Of a DNA stretch of 64,000 bases, positions 27,501-33,751 are shown piece by piece. How positions within the stretch are numbered: the first letter of the stretch is position 1; the number at the start of each line of letters is the position of its first letter. Made by a program: the position numbers and the translations under genes. Below the pieces are notes generated by a model that was not told the DNA's origin, did not search any database, and was given only the letters and a program-made list of their open reading frames with translations. The stretch comes from Liolophura sinensis (taxonomy: Eukaryota > Mollusca > Polyplacophora > Chitonida > Chitonidae): positions 49,200,984-49,264,983 of the forward strand of contig NC_088300.1 of NCBI RefSeq assembly GCF_032854445.1, read 5' to 3'.

Positions 27501-30500
27501 TTTATTTATTTATCTGATTGGTGTTTAAGTCCATAACCAAGAATATTATTATATAATAGCTGGCAGCATTATGATGGGTGGAAACCAGAGCCCTGGGGAA
27601 ACCCACAACAAATCACAGGTTGCTGGAAAAACATCCCATGTAAGATAGGAGAGCACGGGCTGCATGCATATCTTATACAAGTATATGTATAACACATACA
27701 TGTGTATTATTAATATATTTGGAAAGAGCCCAATTCATCAAAATAATACTTCAGACCACAGACCTACAGTGCCAAACTCAGTCAACCATTGCGAACTTTT
27801 AATACTGGCAAAGTCAATATCAGCGTAATCAAGACTACACAGGTTGTAAGTAATCAAAAAATACATGTGCAAGATGTACCGTTTCCAAAGATGCATGTTT
27901 TTTTTGTGGTCCACATAAAGTTTATGGTATGTTCAAACATGTAACATCCATGAGTAGAAACAAACATTTCAGTCTTCAGTCACTTTGAGATTGAATTTAG
28001 GTGCAGTATACATGCACATACATTTGGCTCATAGATTAGTTAAATCAACTCACCTGTGAGTATTCAGTCATTATATTGAAACTTCCATCCAGGAGACCAG
28101 AAATGATCACTGAAAACAAGAACATCGGTTGGCAAAGTGTAACTAAAAAGGCTGTGAAAAGTGGTGAATCAAAACTAGAAGAAACATAGCAACCGTATAC
28201 TGTATATGTGGTGTTATCATAACGTGTTACCGAACTTGATCACTTCCATATAAGTCTGTGGCTTATTTTGCTATTTTATATTAATTATTCTTTTAATAAT
28301 TCAATAAATTGGAGTTTAACATTGTGGTCAATGATATTTTGCTTAAGTGATGACAGCTATGTGGCTATGAATAGATAAAACTGGCAGGCACTGGATACAT
28401 ATATTTAGAGGTCATCTTATAGTGACTATAATCTTGTAGATGAGTGAAACATGACGTCTTGTAGATGAGTGACACATGACGCCTTGTAGATGAGTGACAC
28501 ATGACATCTTGTAGATGAGTGACACATGACGCCTTGTAGATGAGTGACACATGACATCTTGTAGATGAGTGACACATGACGCCTTGTAGATGAGTGACAC
28601 ATGACATCTTGTAGATGAGTGACACATGACATCTTGTATATCACCCACACATGACATCTTGTAGATGAGTGACACATGACATCTTGTAGATGAGTGACAC
28701 ATGACATCTTGTAGATGAGTGACACATGACGCCTTGTAGATGAGTGACACATGACATCTTGTAGATGAGTGACACATGACATCTTGTAGATGAGTGACAC
28801 ATGACATCTTGTAGATCACTGACACATGACATCTTGTAGATGAGTGACACATGACGCCTTGTAGATAAGTGACACATGAATCTTGTAGATGAGTGACACA
28901 TGAATCTTGTAGATGAGTGACACATGACATCTTGTAGATGAGTGACACATGACGCCTTGTAGATGAGTCACACATGACATCTTGTAGATGAGTGACACAT
29001 GACGCCTTGTAGATGAGTGACACATGACGCCTTGTAGATGAGTGACACATGACATCTTGTAGATGAGTGACACATGAATCTTGTAGATGAGTGACACATG
29101 ACATCTTGTAGATGAGTGACACATGACATCTTGTAGATCACTGACACATGACATCTTGTAGATGAGTGACACATGAATCTTGTAGATGAGTGACACATGA
29201 CATCTTGTAGATGAGTGACACATGACGCCTTGTAGATGAGTCACACATGACATCTTGTAGATGAGTGACACATGACGCCTTGTAGATGAGTGACACATGA
29301 CGCCTTGTAGATGAGTGACACATGACATCTTGTAGATGAGTGACACATGAATCTTGTAGATGAGTGACACATGACATCTTGTAGATGAGTGACACACGAC
29401 ATCTTGTAGATCACTGACACATGACATCTTGTAGATGAGTGACACATGACATCTTGCAGATGAGTGACACATGACATCTTGTAGATGAGTGACACATGAC
29501 ATCTTGTATATCACCGACACATGACATCTTGTAGATGAGTGACACGACATCTTGTAGATCACTGACACATGACATCTTGTAGATGAGTGACACATGACAT
29601 CTTGCAGATGAGTGACACATGACATCTTGTGGATGAATCATACATGACATCTTGTAGATGAGTGACACAGAGTGACACATGACATCTTGTATATCACCGA
29701 CACATGACATCTTGTAGATGAGTGACACATGACATCTTGTAGATCACTGACACATGACATCTTGTGGATGAATCATACATGACGTCTTGTAGATGAGTGA
29801 CACGGGAATAGTTACATAAACTAACCTGGTATTACCCTATCTCTTCTCATTCTGGGGACACCTGATCTACTCACTTTAGCCAATATATATGTAATTGTAG
29901 CAGGAATATTGAGTTTTTTGTTTCTCACATGGTTAAACCATCTATTAAGCAACATACTCATGTCTTTACTTTTCTGGTAAAAAAATGTAATGCTCTACTT
30001 TCAATACTATCAATATCTGTCTTAGAAATTAGAAGAATTAGGGCATGATATCCTCCCAATAAGCTTCTTTTTTGTCATAGCGTGATACAACTAACTATTA
30101 ACATGTGATCATATTTATTTCATCAGTGAAGGAAATCTGACATTTCACCTCAATGTATAAATATGGGTACATGCATATCACTTTAGCTTGAAATGGTTAA
30201 ACATTATCTCATTTATATTTATATATTAATTTATAATCACAAAAAAAAAAAAAAAAAAAACCAGAGTAATTAATAATTCTTTAACAGGTGCCTTCAGTTC
30301 CACAAGACTGAAAGACCCAGACTGCACAATAATGTATTCAGTGTGGGCCAAGTCACAAGTTATATGTATGTGAATGCTGTCCTTAGAGAACTCTCTGTTG
30401 GGACGTAACCTGACCCTGAAGATAAAGTAGGCTAGGTTGATAGGAATCCTGTTTTTCCCTTTTTTGCTCTGGCTGATACAAAAGACATGGGTTTTTTAGG

Positions 30501-33500
30501 TCAGAGCCCTTTTTTTTTGATATTTGGTCAGGCTATACATATTTTAAAGATAACCTTACCGCCTTTCAGCTCACGTTTCCTAAGTACATGTATATGTATG
30601 TGAACATCTCTGAGAAAGAAGGTTTAAAATTTAAAATTAGCTGAGGTCAACTGTTAGGTTTATGCAGAAACAGGGTGCTTAATGTTACCTACATGAAATG
30701 TTGTTCACACCACCCCCCACCCCCCAAAAAACAACATCAAAACCCTGAACTGCATGAAGTGAAGTAGATGTATGAATTACCAAACCAACCACACAATTGT
30801 GTACACACATGTACATGGCCTTATTTTAACAGAATGTATGCACACATATGCTTCTCATGTTCCACAGTGAAATCAACTTCCTTACAATGTTTGGTTTGCA
30901 CTTTTGTCACACTTTAATTGTACCATTGTACTGCTGGTTGTATATACACATGTACATGCATGCTGCACTACATTACTAACATACCTAATGAACAACATTC
31001 TCATATCTTCACTTTACCACAGGTTGTAAAGAAATGTAATATTCTACTTTCAACACAACTAATATGTCCCAAATTTTAGAAGAATTGGGGTACGTACATG
31101 TACAACTACGTCCAGTGACTCTCTCATTCAAAGACAGGACAGTGCATAAGAGAAAATACATCACATCATATTTTAATCTTTTATGTTTGTTGCTTTTTTT
31201 TTTTTTAGTACACGTGTAAACGCGGACGATTGGCTGAAAGACATCTGGCTTTAGATAGATCAAAGGTTGTGCTACAAGGCCATTAACCAGACAACTGTTA
31301 ATTGGAGAGCCAAAACTTTTATATGTAAATACAGGGACTTGTAAATGACAGCAGCTCACCTTGAAAGATGCCTTTCAATGGTATATTGCAATCCTAGCCT
31401 CAGAGCTCTGGAGCCTGTGCCATGTCTCCACTGTCTTTCACTAGTGGCAAGTAGCCAGTTTTTAGTTGGTCTTACTTGAAGTTTACAAATAACCTTGACA
31501 AGAAACTGATGCATCATCTTACATGTGGAGACAAGCTACAGCTTCTAACTATTTTATGTTCAGTGGAGTCATTTTTGCAACTACCCTAATTCCTCAACCT
31601 TTTCGCACATGAAAAACCAACTTTCGGTGCAACTGATGCACATTTATAAGTTGATTTTGGAGACAAAACTACATTACTTCATTTGGCCACTTTCGGAGCT
31701 TCGCAAAAAGTATAACTTTATCATTCTACACAGAATAATGACTTCAAAATAAGCATGATTAAACACCTTGTAAACATGCGAAAAGGTCGAAGAGAAACAG
31801 CAGGCACCCATTTCCAAGGTTAATTCCTGACAACCACTTGTACACATATAGGACATGATAAAGTGAAATTACCTGTTAGCCAATGAAAGGACACTAAAGT
31901 TAAAATTGTGTATTCTGTGTCTGAAATACATGTGCAGTACTAAAGGCGTTGCTTGAGGGTTAAAACTTGAACAAGGAATGTTTTTTAATTATAAACTTGC
32001 AAGAACATACTACAGTATGATAACAAGATCATGATGTTATTACATTAAATCATCTCATCTAGAGAACTCTAGATTTACTACTGATTACTGACTGGTAGTT
32101 GTCACCCTGATTGACACTGTTTATTTGTTAAAAATCTAGAAACCATTATCTCTCCTTTGTAAACAGAGGCTGCTTCTGACTTCATTCATGCAGCTATATT
32201 CAACAGGCCCAAGGGTTGAAATAGAAAAAAGTTTACAAAATGATTACACAAGTAAGTTTTTGAGAGCTGCACTGGCCAAAAGCAGGTATGTGTGTATTTG
32301 TATGTGCAACCATGTACCTTTAATTCCGAACATCAGGCTTGTCCATCAATAAGGTAACAGACTGAAATTGTTCCAATCTAATTGGGCTCTTAGTTTTGTA
32401 AGTCAACAGACACTGACAGAAGGAAAGATACTATCAAGGAATTGGTTACTCTATTGAAGTATTTCAGTTCACTGGCATTGTCTGAATTAAGCCTTGATGA
32501 ACTGAAGGCACATTCATTTACCCACAACATAAAGGCCTGCAGGCACATGTATGCATATTTCTATTATTAACGATGTGGTAACATTGGAATCACCTCTACT
32601 TCCTGGACATATCAAGTATTAATTCTGTAATTTGAAACCAACGCTAACATAGTGACGCCCTAAGGCATACAATACTTGAAGAGCAGCCAATGCATGACCA
32701 TGAACTAGCCAGTAATGGATCTGCAATTGGATTTGTGTTTTGCTAATTGCTAATGTATCCTCTATATAATAAATCACCACACATACCTCATAATTCTCAT
32801 GCAGCCTGCTACTATTTTGAGCAGCTATTTACTTTTATGCCATCTTCTTTGACTAAAGCTCCTATTTTATATAATTAATTAATTTTTGCAGAGTAACCTT
32901 TTACTCAAAAACACAATGAAAGCCCTGGTGAAAGGGCTGTGCCATCTGGTAAACCCTGCTCTTATATACATGTAACTGCTTTACTATTATAATTAGGGGC
33001 CTCCGTGGCTCAGTCGGTTAGCGCGCCAGCGCAGCGTAATGACCCAGGAGTCTCTCACCAATGCGGTCACTGTGAGTGCAAGTCTAGCTCATGCTGGCTT
33101 CCTCTCCGGCCGTAAGTGGGAAGGTCTGCCAGCAACCTGCGGATGGTCGTGGGTTTCCCCCGGGCTGTGCCCGGTTTCCACCCACCATAATGCTGACCGC
33201 CGTCGTATAAGTGAAATATTCTTGAGTACGGCGTAAAACACCAATCAAATAAATAAATAAATAAATAAATACTATTATAATTAACACATTTCAAAGGCAA
33301 TCCACTTACATATTGGTAATGCATTCGGCAAGGAACTGTTGATAAAGCTGCGACCCAAGTTGAAGAAAGGCCTTAGCCCTCCATCATCATATTCACCGGT
33401 GGATTTAAATGATTTCGTGGGTAGAGGAGAAAAAGTGATATAGCTATCTGTATCAGCAGTGTTTCCATTTCCAGACATGGTGGTTACAGAGCTGACAGTA

Positions 33501-33751
33501 CACTCCCCTCTTGCTCCGGTCAGGTGACACAGTACCACAAAAACTACTGTGGTCAACGCAATCCACCCTAACTGCCTTTTCCAGGTGTAAACCATGGTGA
33601 TGATTCAGGCTTTTCCACTCTTTGTTGTTGTATACGTCGAAACACACTCCACAGTCTCCAGTGTTCACCTACATGTAGGCATATCCAAGGGGTGGAAAAA
33701 TGTTCACCTTGGTAACAAATGATGTCCTAGGTCAGCTAGACCTTCTTCCCT
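471..33751 (-). CDS. PROM1: Prominin (CD133 family) pentaspan membrane glycoprotein, whole multi-exon gene
   Basis: Twenty-two coding exons, each with AG/GT borders and matching phase, join into about 840 residues before a set of tandem tail exons. Visible order: signal peptide (about residues 9-28), TM1 (about 121-144) followed by a cysteine cluster [15 protein letters not shown]2 (about 172-192), a first extracellular loop of about 245 residues, TM3 (about 438-464), TM4 (about 482-511), a second loop of about 290 residues, TM5 (about 806-829), then a basic juxtamembrane [11 protein letters not shown]. Length, topology, the Cys cluster after TM1, YDAYR before TM3 and many N-X-S/T sites in the loops are typical of prominins, which bind cholesterol and organise plasma-membrane protrusions and cilia. 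PROM1 versus PROM2 orthology was not tested; the symbol means prominin family. The 3' end is not fixed: tail exons repeat to 471 and may continue beyond the window. The 5' UTR may start near 44.2 kb. Confidence 0.93.
1096..1170 (-). pseudogene. Prominin tail exon T6 with damaged acceptor
   Basis: 75 nt, open, encoding [18 protein letters not shown] and VIPPHD with donor GT|GTAAGT. The acceptor TATAG of other copies is TACTG here. The next AG, two bases in, would give a frame that stops within four codons. It is probably skipped or inactive. Confidence 0.62.
1445..1506 (-). pseudogene. Degenerate prominin tail exon T5
   Basis: 62 nt between GGTTTTATAG and T|GTAAGT. Compared with the 75-nt copies it has lost about 13 nt near its 3' end, so the VIQPxD part is missing and splicing it in would shift the frame. 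Splice sites still look usable, so its inclusion would give an altered, truncated tail. Confidence 0.65.
2350..2424 (-). CDS. PROM1: Prominin tail exon T4
   Basis: 75 nt, frame-neutral, acceptor GGTTTTCTAG, donor GT|GTAAGT. It encodes [18 protein letters not shown] and VIKPGD. The Gln-Pro pair of the other copies is Lys-Pro here. Confidence 0.76.
3127..3201 (-). CDS. PROM1: Prominin tail exon T3
   Basis: 75 nt, frame-neutral, acceptor GGTTTTGTAG, donor TT|GTAAGT. It encodes [18 protein letters not shown] and VIQPVD. Surrounding intron sequence is closely similar to that around T2, showing recent tandem duplication of the whole block. Confidence 0.77.
3921..3995 (-). CDS. PROM1: Prominin tail exon T2
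   Basis: 75 nt, frame-neutral, acceptor CGTTTTATAG, donor TT|GTAAGT. It encodes [18 protein letters not shown] and VIQPVD. Read-through of the donor gives TTG TAA. Confidence 0.78.
4724..4804 (-). CDS. PROM1: Prominin tail exon T1
   Basis: 81 nt, frame-neutral (phase 2 to 2), acceptor GGTTTTATAG, donor GT|GTAAGT. It encodes [19 protein letters not shown] and VVIQPID. It is six bases longer than the other copies at its 5' end. If the donor is not used, the reading frame stops at once (GTG TAA). Confidence 0.78.
5604..5713 (-). CDS. PROM1: Prominin exon 22: TM5 and juxtamembrane tail
   Basis: 110 nt, acceptor TTTCAAATTTCAG, donor CAG|GTAAGG. It encodes [20 protein letters not shown] (TM5) and the basic [16 protein letters not shown], like the KLxKxxRRM motif after prominin TM5. 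It ends with two bases (AG), so every tail exon that starts with A in the right phase can follow directly, giving Arg at the junction. Confidence 0.9.
6397..7404. repeat. 91-bp tandem repeat, about 11 copies, in prominin intron 21
   Basis: The unit holds TTATTGGGCACATAACGGAA, then an imperfect dyad (ATCAATCAG ... CTGATATGAATTGAT), then GACACTGGCTTTTGAAAC. Copies start near 6401, 6492, 6584, 6673, 6764, 6855, 6946, 7036, 7127, 7218 and 7309 and differ by single bases or one-base indels. Nothing coding was seen in it. Confidence 0.92.
7876..7968 (-). CDS. PROM1: Prominin exon 21, end of second extracellular loop
   Basis: 93 nt, frame-neutral, acceptor GATTTGCAG, donor TTT|GTAAGT. It encodes [19 protein letters not shown] and [10 protein letters not shown]. 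The two cysteines about 17 residues apart before TM5 match the conserved membrane-proximal Cys pair of prominins. Confidence 0.86.
8597..8665 (-). CDS. PROM1: Prominin exon 20, second extracellular loop
   Basis: 69 nt, frame-neutral, acceptor TTTTTCTTCAAG after a long T-rich tract, donor GCT|GTAAGT. It encodes [20 protein letters not shown] and LDA. The NYT sequon lies just before the cysteine pair of exon 21. Confidence 0.8.
8978..9128. repeat. About 36-bp tandem repeat, 4 copies, prominin intron 19
   Basis: Four copies of a unit with CAGTCATGTTGTATACATTG and TTTAATTGCAATTTATACA. The short reading frames across it on both strands are products of the repeat. Confidence 0.85.
9440..9617 (-). 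mobile_element. SINE inserted across the exon 19 splice donor
   Basis: Tail-first copy of the tRNA-derived SINE, from GATTGATGTTTTACGCCGTA to GGAAGCCAGCATGAGCTG; the tRNA-like head is missing. It is flanked by the identical 12-bp repeat TTTACCTGTGAT at 9428-9439 and 9618-9629. That repeat is the complement of the exon 19 end and donor. Confidence 0.9.
9623..9703 (-). CDS. PROM1: Prominin exon 19, second extracellular loop, with SINE at its donor
   Basis: 81 nt, frame-neutral, acceptor CTTCAACTAG, donor CAG|GTAAAG. It encodes [20 protein letters not shown] and ATPLLSQ. A SINE begins five bases into the intron. Its 12-bp target-site duplication spans the exon end and donor, so an intact second donor copy lies 190 bp downstream at 9428-9439. 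Confidence 0.82.
10898..10951 (-). CDS. PROM1: Prominin exon 18, second extracellular loop
   Basis: 54 nt, frame-neutral, acceptor CCATTTTGCAG, donor GTT|GTAAGT. It encodes [18 protein letters not shown]. This is one of the shortest exons of the gene, identified by splice sites and phase. Confidence 0.76.
11823..11894 (-). CDS. PROM1: Prominin exon 17, second extracellular loop
   Basis: 72 nt, frame-neutral, acceptor TTGTTAATAG, donor GTG|GTAAGT. It encodes [20 protein letters not shown] followed by QTSV. Confidence 0.8.
12485..12557 (-). mobile_element. SINE tail fragment
   Basis: Degraded 5' portion as read on the plus strand: TTGATTGGTGTTTTTATGCT, then GCAGCCAGCATTATGGTG. Located in intron 16 of prominin, close to the exon 16 donor. 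Confidence 0.7.
12611..12733 (-). CDS. PROM1: Prominin exon 16, second extracellular loop
   Basis: 123 nt, frame-neutral, acceptor GTAATTTCAG. It encodes [20 protein letters not shown] and [17 protein letters not shown], with NLT and NAT sequons. The only donor that keeps the frame is ACA|GTCAGT, which is off consensus, so the 3' border is less certain. Confidence 0.74.
12756..12793. repeat. AT/TA microsatellite
   Basis: Alternating TA run interrupted once, in prominin intron 15. Confidence 0.9.
13356..13496 (-). CDS. PROM1: Prominin exon 15, second extracellular loop
   Basis: 141 nt, frame-neutral, between TATGTTTGCAG and GAG|GTGGGT. It is helical and heavily glycosylatable: [20 protein letters not shown], then [19 protein letters not shown]. 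Confidence 0.82.
13563..13731 (-). mobile_element. SINE with 17-bp target-site duplication
   Basis: From TATTTATTTG through GGCGGCCAGCATTATGGTGG and GGAAGCCAGCATGAGCTCG, head-less. The flanks ACCTTTGAAGATTGATT at 13546-13562 and 13732-13748 are identical. Located in prominin intron 14. Confidence 0.88.
13933..13975 (-). mobile_element. Short SINE tail fragment
   Basis: TTATTTATTTAATTGGTGTT followed by a degraded GCACTCAAGAATTTC. Only the tail end is recognisable. Confidence 0.5.
14152..14262. repeat. Short degenerate tandem repeat
   Basis: Three to four copies of a CTAGATGCTACGCTAGGTG/ GTATACAAAAACAC unit of about 30 bp in prominin intron 14. Confidence 0.6.
14355..14436 (-). CDS. PROM1: Prominin exon 14, second extracellular loop
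   Basis: 82 nt. The acceptor TTTTATTATTAAG is followed by [20 protein letters not shown]. The DC motif, the spaced aromatic residue and the NNS sequon fit the prominin loop. Phase 0 at the end requires the donor GTGTAT directly after the Lys codon; a stronger-looking GTATGT two bases further would break the frame. Confidence 0.76.
15359..15459 (-). CDS. PROM1: Prominin exon 13, second extracellular loop
   Basis: 101 nt between CCACTACACAG and AG|GTGAGA. It encodes [20 protein letters not shown] and an NSS sequon. It ends with two bases that join exon 14 to form Arg before DCRDG. Confidence 0.83.
16049..16181 (-). CDS. PROM1: Prominin exon 12: TM4 and start of second extracellular loop
   Basis: 133 nt between CCTTTTTTCAG and GAG|GTACCA. 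It encodes [20 protein letters not shown] (TM4) and then [13 protein letters not shown], the conserved post-TM4 cysteine motif. The donor GTACCA is weaker than the others in this gene. Confidence 0.9.
16645..17042. mobile_element. Fold-back (MITE-like) element, family A copy 1
   Basis: The ends are imperfect inverted repeats of about 60 bp: the left starts GGAGTTTAGATTTTGAAC and runs to CTGTATCATGTGAC; the right is its complement (GTCACATGATACAGCAGGAC ... CTTGAAACTCC). Inside is a direct duplication of about 55 bp around CAATAAATGTGAT. No coding potential. It ends about 40 bp from the exon 11 donor. Confidence 0.75.
17085..17237 (-). CDS. PROM1: Prominin exon 11: TM3 and second cytoplasmic loop
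   Basis: 153 nt between GTTGATATCAG and GC|GTATGT. It encodes [20 protein letters not shown] (TM3), then [20 protein letters not shown] and NSGGNMLIA, which starts TM4. Cys and Gly spacing (SCLSNSGG) matches the conserved cytoplasmic loop of prominins. Confidence 0.9.
18644..18794 (-). CDS. PROM1: Prominin exon 10, end of first extracellular loop
   Basis: 151 nt between CTTGTTTCAG and CAG|GTAATC. It encodes [32 protein letters not shown] and ends YAKQYDAYR just before TM3. The YDxY motif at this place is a recognisable prominin landmark. Confidence 0.86.
19399..19462 (-). CDS. PROM1: Prominin exon 9, first extracellular loop
   Basis: 64 nt between TCTTCTTGCAG and G|GTGAGT. It encodes [20 protein letters not shown] with one Cys and an NES sequon, and ends in phase 1. 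Confidence 0.82.
19610..20042. mobile_element. Fold-back element, family A copy 2, with nested SINE piece
   Basis: The left end GAGTTTCAAGTTTAAACTC and GTAAAAACAGTCCTAC, and the right end GTCACAAGACACAGTAAATG ... ATTAAAAACTCCCC, are complementary to each other and similar to the copy at 16645. A fragment of a second SINE family (GAATGAATGAATAAATGATT ... GGCAATATTTCAGCCATA, 19684-19748) is inserted in it. Confidence 0.68.
20252..20326 (-). CDS. PROM1: Prominin exon 8, first extracellular loop
   Basis: 75 nt, frame-neutral (phase 0 to 0), between TCTGTCTTCAG and TCC|GTAAGT. It encodes [16 protein letters not shown] and an NST sequon. Confidence 0.82.
21085..21272 (-). CDS. PROM1: Prominin exon 7, first extracellular loop
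   Basis: 188 nt between CATTTTGCAG and GCA|GTAAGT. It reads [30 protein letters not shown] and a CNCGG cysteine pair, in a helical prominin-like pattern. It ends in phase 0. Confidence 0.84.
22012..22107 (-). CDS. PROM1: Prominin exon 6, first extracellular loop
   Basis: 96 nt between TTCTTTACAG and A|GTAAGT. It encodes [20 protein letters not shown] and [10 protein letters not shown], with an NIT sequon. Entered and left in phase 1. Confidence 0.82.
22489..22530 (+). other. G-rich run with quadruplex potential
   Basis: Plus strand carries GGTGGGGGGTGGGG followed by an uninterrupted run of G, then AAGGGGTGG. It lies in prominin intron 5, so the transcribed RNA carries the C-rich complement and the non-template strand is C-rich. 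Confidence 0.8.
23720..23786 (-). CDS. PROM1: Prominin exon 5, first extracellular loop
   Basis: 67 nt between GATGTTTTCAG and G|GTATGT. It encodes [20 protein letters not shown] with an NFT sequon and ends in phase 1, matching exon 6. Confidence 0.82.
24053..24173 (-). CDS. PROM1: Prominin exon 4: end of TM2, start of first extracellular loop
   Basis: 121 nt, acceptor TTTTTATCCACAG, donor GAA|GTAAGT. It begins with one base that completes a Ser codon and then [14 protein letters not shown], finishing TM2, and continues into the loop with [11 protein letters not shown]. It ends in phase 0. Confidence 0.87.
24368..24483 (-). CDS. Candidate alternative exon 3b of prominin
   Basis: 116 nt bounded by AACTGACAG and CATCAG|GTTACT. 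Only one frame is open through it, and that frame starts in phase 0 and ends in phase 2, exactly like exon 3. It could therefore replace exon 3 between exons 2 and 4 but cannot be included with it. It would encode a polar stretch with NNLTNCNCQ and then [14 protein letters not shown] joined to the TM2 half of exon 4, giving one membrane segment in place of two. The acceptor has a poor pyrimidine tract and the donor is weak, so it may be a chance reading or a relic. Confidence 0.33.
24924..25073. mobile_element. Short fold-back element in prominin intron 3
   Basis: About 150 bp bounded by 20-bp inverted repeats with two mismatches (TTTTAATAAGCCGTTCTCAC and the complement at 25054-25073), with a smaller internal palindrome around AAGATCTCGTGCACACAAGA. 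Confidence 0.66.
25261..25324. repeat. 15-bp tandem repeat, 4 copies
   Basis: Four copies of GGTACAATGCTAAGT and variants, in the intron just 3' of prominin exon 3. Confidence 0.85.
25434..25639 (-). CDS. PROM1: Prominin exon 3: TM1, Cys-rich cytoplasmic loop, start of TM2 (only productive copy)
   Basis: 206 nt, phase 0 to phase 2, acceptor TTGCTCTTCAG and donor CAG|GTGAGA. It encodes [18 protein letters not shown] (TM1), then [15 protein letters not shown], a short polar loop, and [10 protein letters not shown], the first half of TM2. It is the 3'-most of 15 tandem copies of the acceptor plus the first 106 nt. It alone continues past GGTAACTGTGGAGG into the rest of the exon and splices in frame to exon 4. 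Confidence 0.88.
25530..27480 (-). repeat. 130-bp exon-derived minisatellite: 15 copies of prominin exon 3 start with acceptor
   Basis: The acceptor-side string TGAAGAGCAACAACAACA occurs at 25641 and every 130 bases up to 27461, with no change of spacing. On the minus strand each unit is an acceptor (TGTTGTTGTTGCTCTTCAG), 106 nt of exon 3 encoding all of TM1 and the first cysteines, and a GGTAACTGTTG junction leading into the next acceptor. Copies differ by a few substitutions only. 130 is not a multiple of 3, so reading from any upstream acceptor shifts frame in the next copy and meets a stop (often TGT CAT TGT AAT read in another frame). Only the copy at 25639 runs into the remainder of the exon. 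Confidence 0.95.
27498..27645 (-). mobile_element. SINE fragment beside the 130-bp array
   Basis: TTTATTTATTTATCTGATTG, GGCAGCATTATGATGGGTGG and AACCCACAACAAATCACAGG mark a diverged head-less copy starting about 20 bp from the outer end of the array. Confidence 0.78.
28054..28109 (-). CDS. PROM1: Prominin exon 2, ectodomain before TM1
   Basis: 56 nt between CTTGTTTTCAG and CAG|GTGAGT. It completes the split codon of exon 1 and reads [19 protein letters not shown] up to the TM1 exon. It ends in phase 0. That phase is compatible both with exon 3 and with the candidate alternative exon at 24368-24483. Confidence 0.85.
28432..29803. repeat. 25-bp minisatellite, about 54 copies, prominin intron 1
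   Basis: Unit CATCTTGTAGATGAGTGACA plus CATGA, with variants (CGCC for CATC; ATCACTGA or ATCACCGA for ATGAGTGA; 23-bp units with GAATC). A higher-order period is visible: the rare GAGTCACAC variant and its neighbours recur 273 bp apart (28965 and 29238). Since 25 is not a multiple of 3, three units cycle through the frames, and the minus strand is open for up to 269 codons, but this is intronic repeat and not a gene. Confidence 0.93.
31583..31797. mobile_element. Fold-back (MITE-like) element, family B copy 1
   Basis: Starts ACCCTAATTCCTCAACCTTT and ends ACATGCGAAAAGGTCGAAG; the ends are imperfect inverted repeats. The middle (TTTGGAGACAAAACTACATT ... CACAGAATAATG) is shared with 51901-52106. 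Confidence 0.66.
32996..33269 (+). mobile_element. Full-length tRNA-derived SINE with 14-bp target-site duplication
   Basis: Head GGGGCCTCCGTGGCTCAGTC GGTTAGCGCG contains an A-box-like tRNA start; then GACCCAGGAG, the central block (complement of CAGCATTATGGTGG) and an AATAAATAAATA tail. The flanking repeats TACTATTATAATTA at 32982-32995 and 33270-33283 are identical. It is about 35 bp inside intron 1 from the exon 1 donor. Confidence 0.9.
33310..33751 (-). CDS. PROM1: Prominin exon 1: 5'UTR, start codon, signal peptide
   Basis: Coding part 33595-33310 (286 nt). The ATG sits in a strong context (ATCACCATGG). Residues about 9-28 form a hydrophobic signal peptide ([20 protein letters not shown]) followed by GECTV. 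The end, with [20 protein letters not shown], matches the prominin N-terminal motif that precedes TM1. Donor T|GTAAGT occupies 33309-33304; the exon ends in phase 1. Upstream, TTCTTTCAG|AGGG at 33751 is a good acceptor, so the 5'UTR is probably spliced. Confidence 0.88.

Larger units (their letters stand above)
28110..33309. other. Prominin intron 1: contents
   Basis: Holds the 25-bp array, a poly(A) run at 30240-30260, a T run near 31190, a family B fold-back element at 31583 and a full SINE at 32996. No further exon with good splice sites and open frame was seen between 29804 and 32981. Confidence 0.6.

Noticed and set aside
28412-29728. Long minus-strand reading frames (up to 269 codons) of [15 protein letters not shown]-type repeats
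   Set aside because: They are created by the 25-bp minisatellite, are open in several overlapping frames at once, lie inside an intron and show no conserved domain.
32996-33070. tRNA gene suggested by GTGGCTCAGTCGGTTAGCGC
   Set aside because: It is the head of a SINE with TSD; no complete cloverleaf with a matching acceptor stem can be formed.
33067-33324. Minus-strand frames near 33.1-33.3 kb with proline- and glycine-rich ends
   Set aside because: They read through the SINE and its AATAAATAAATA tail (YLFIYLFD-type repeats).
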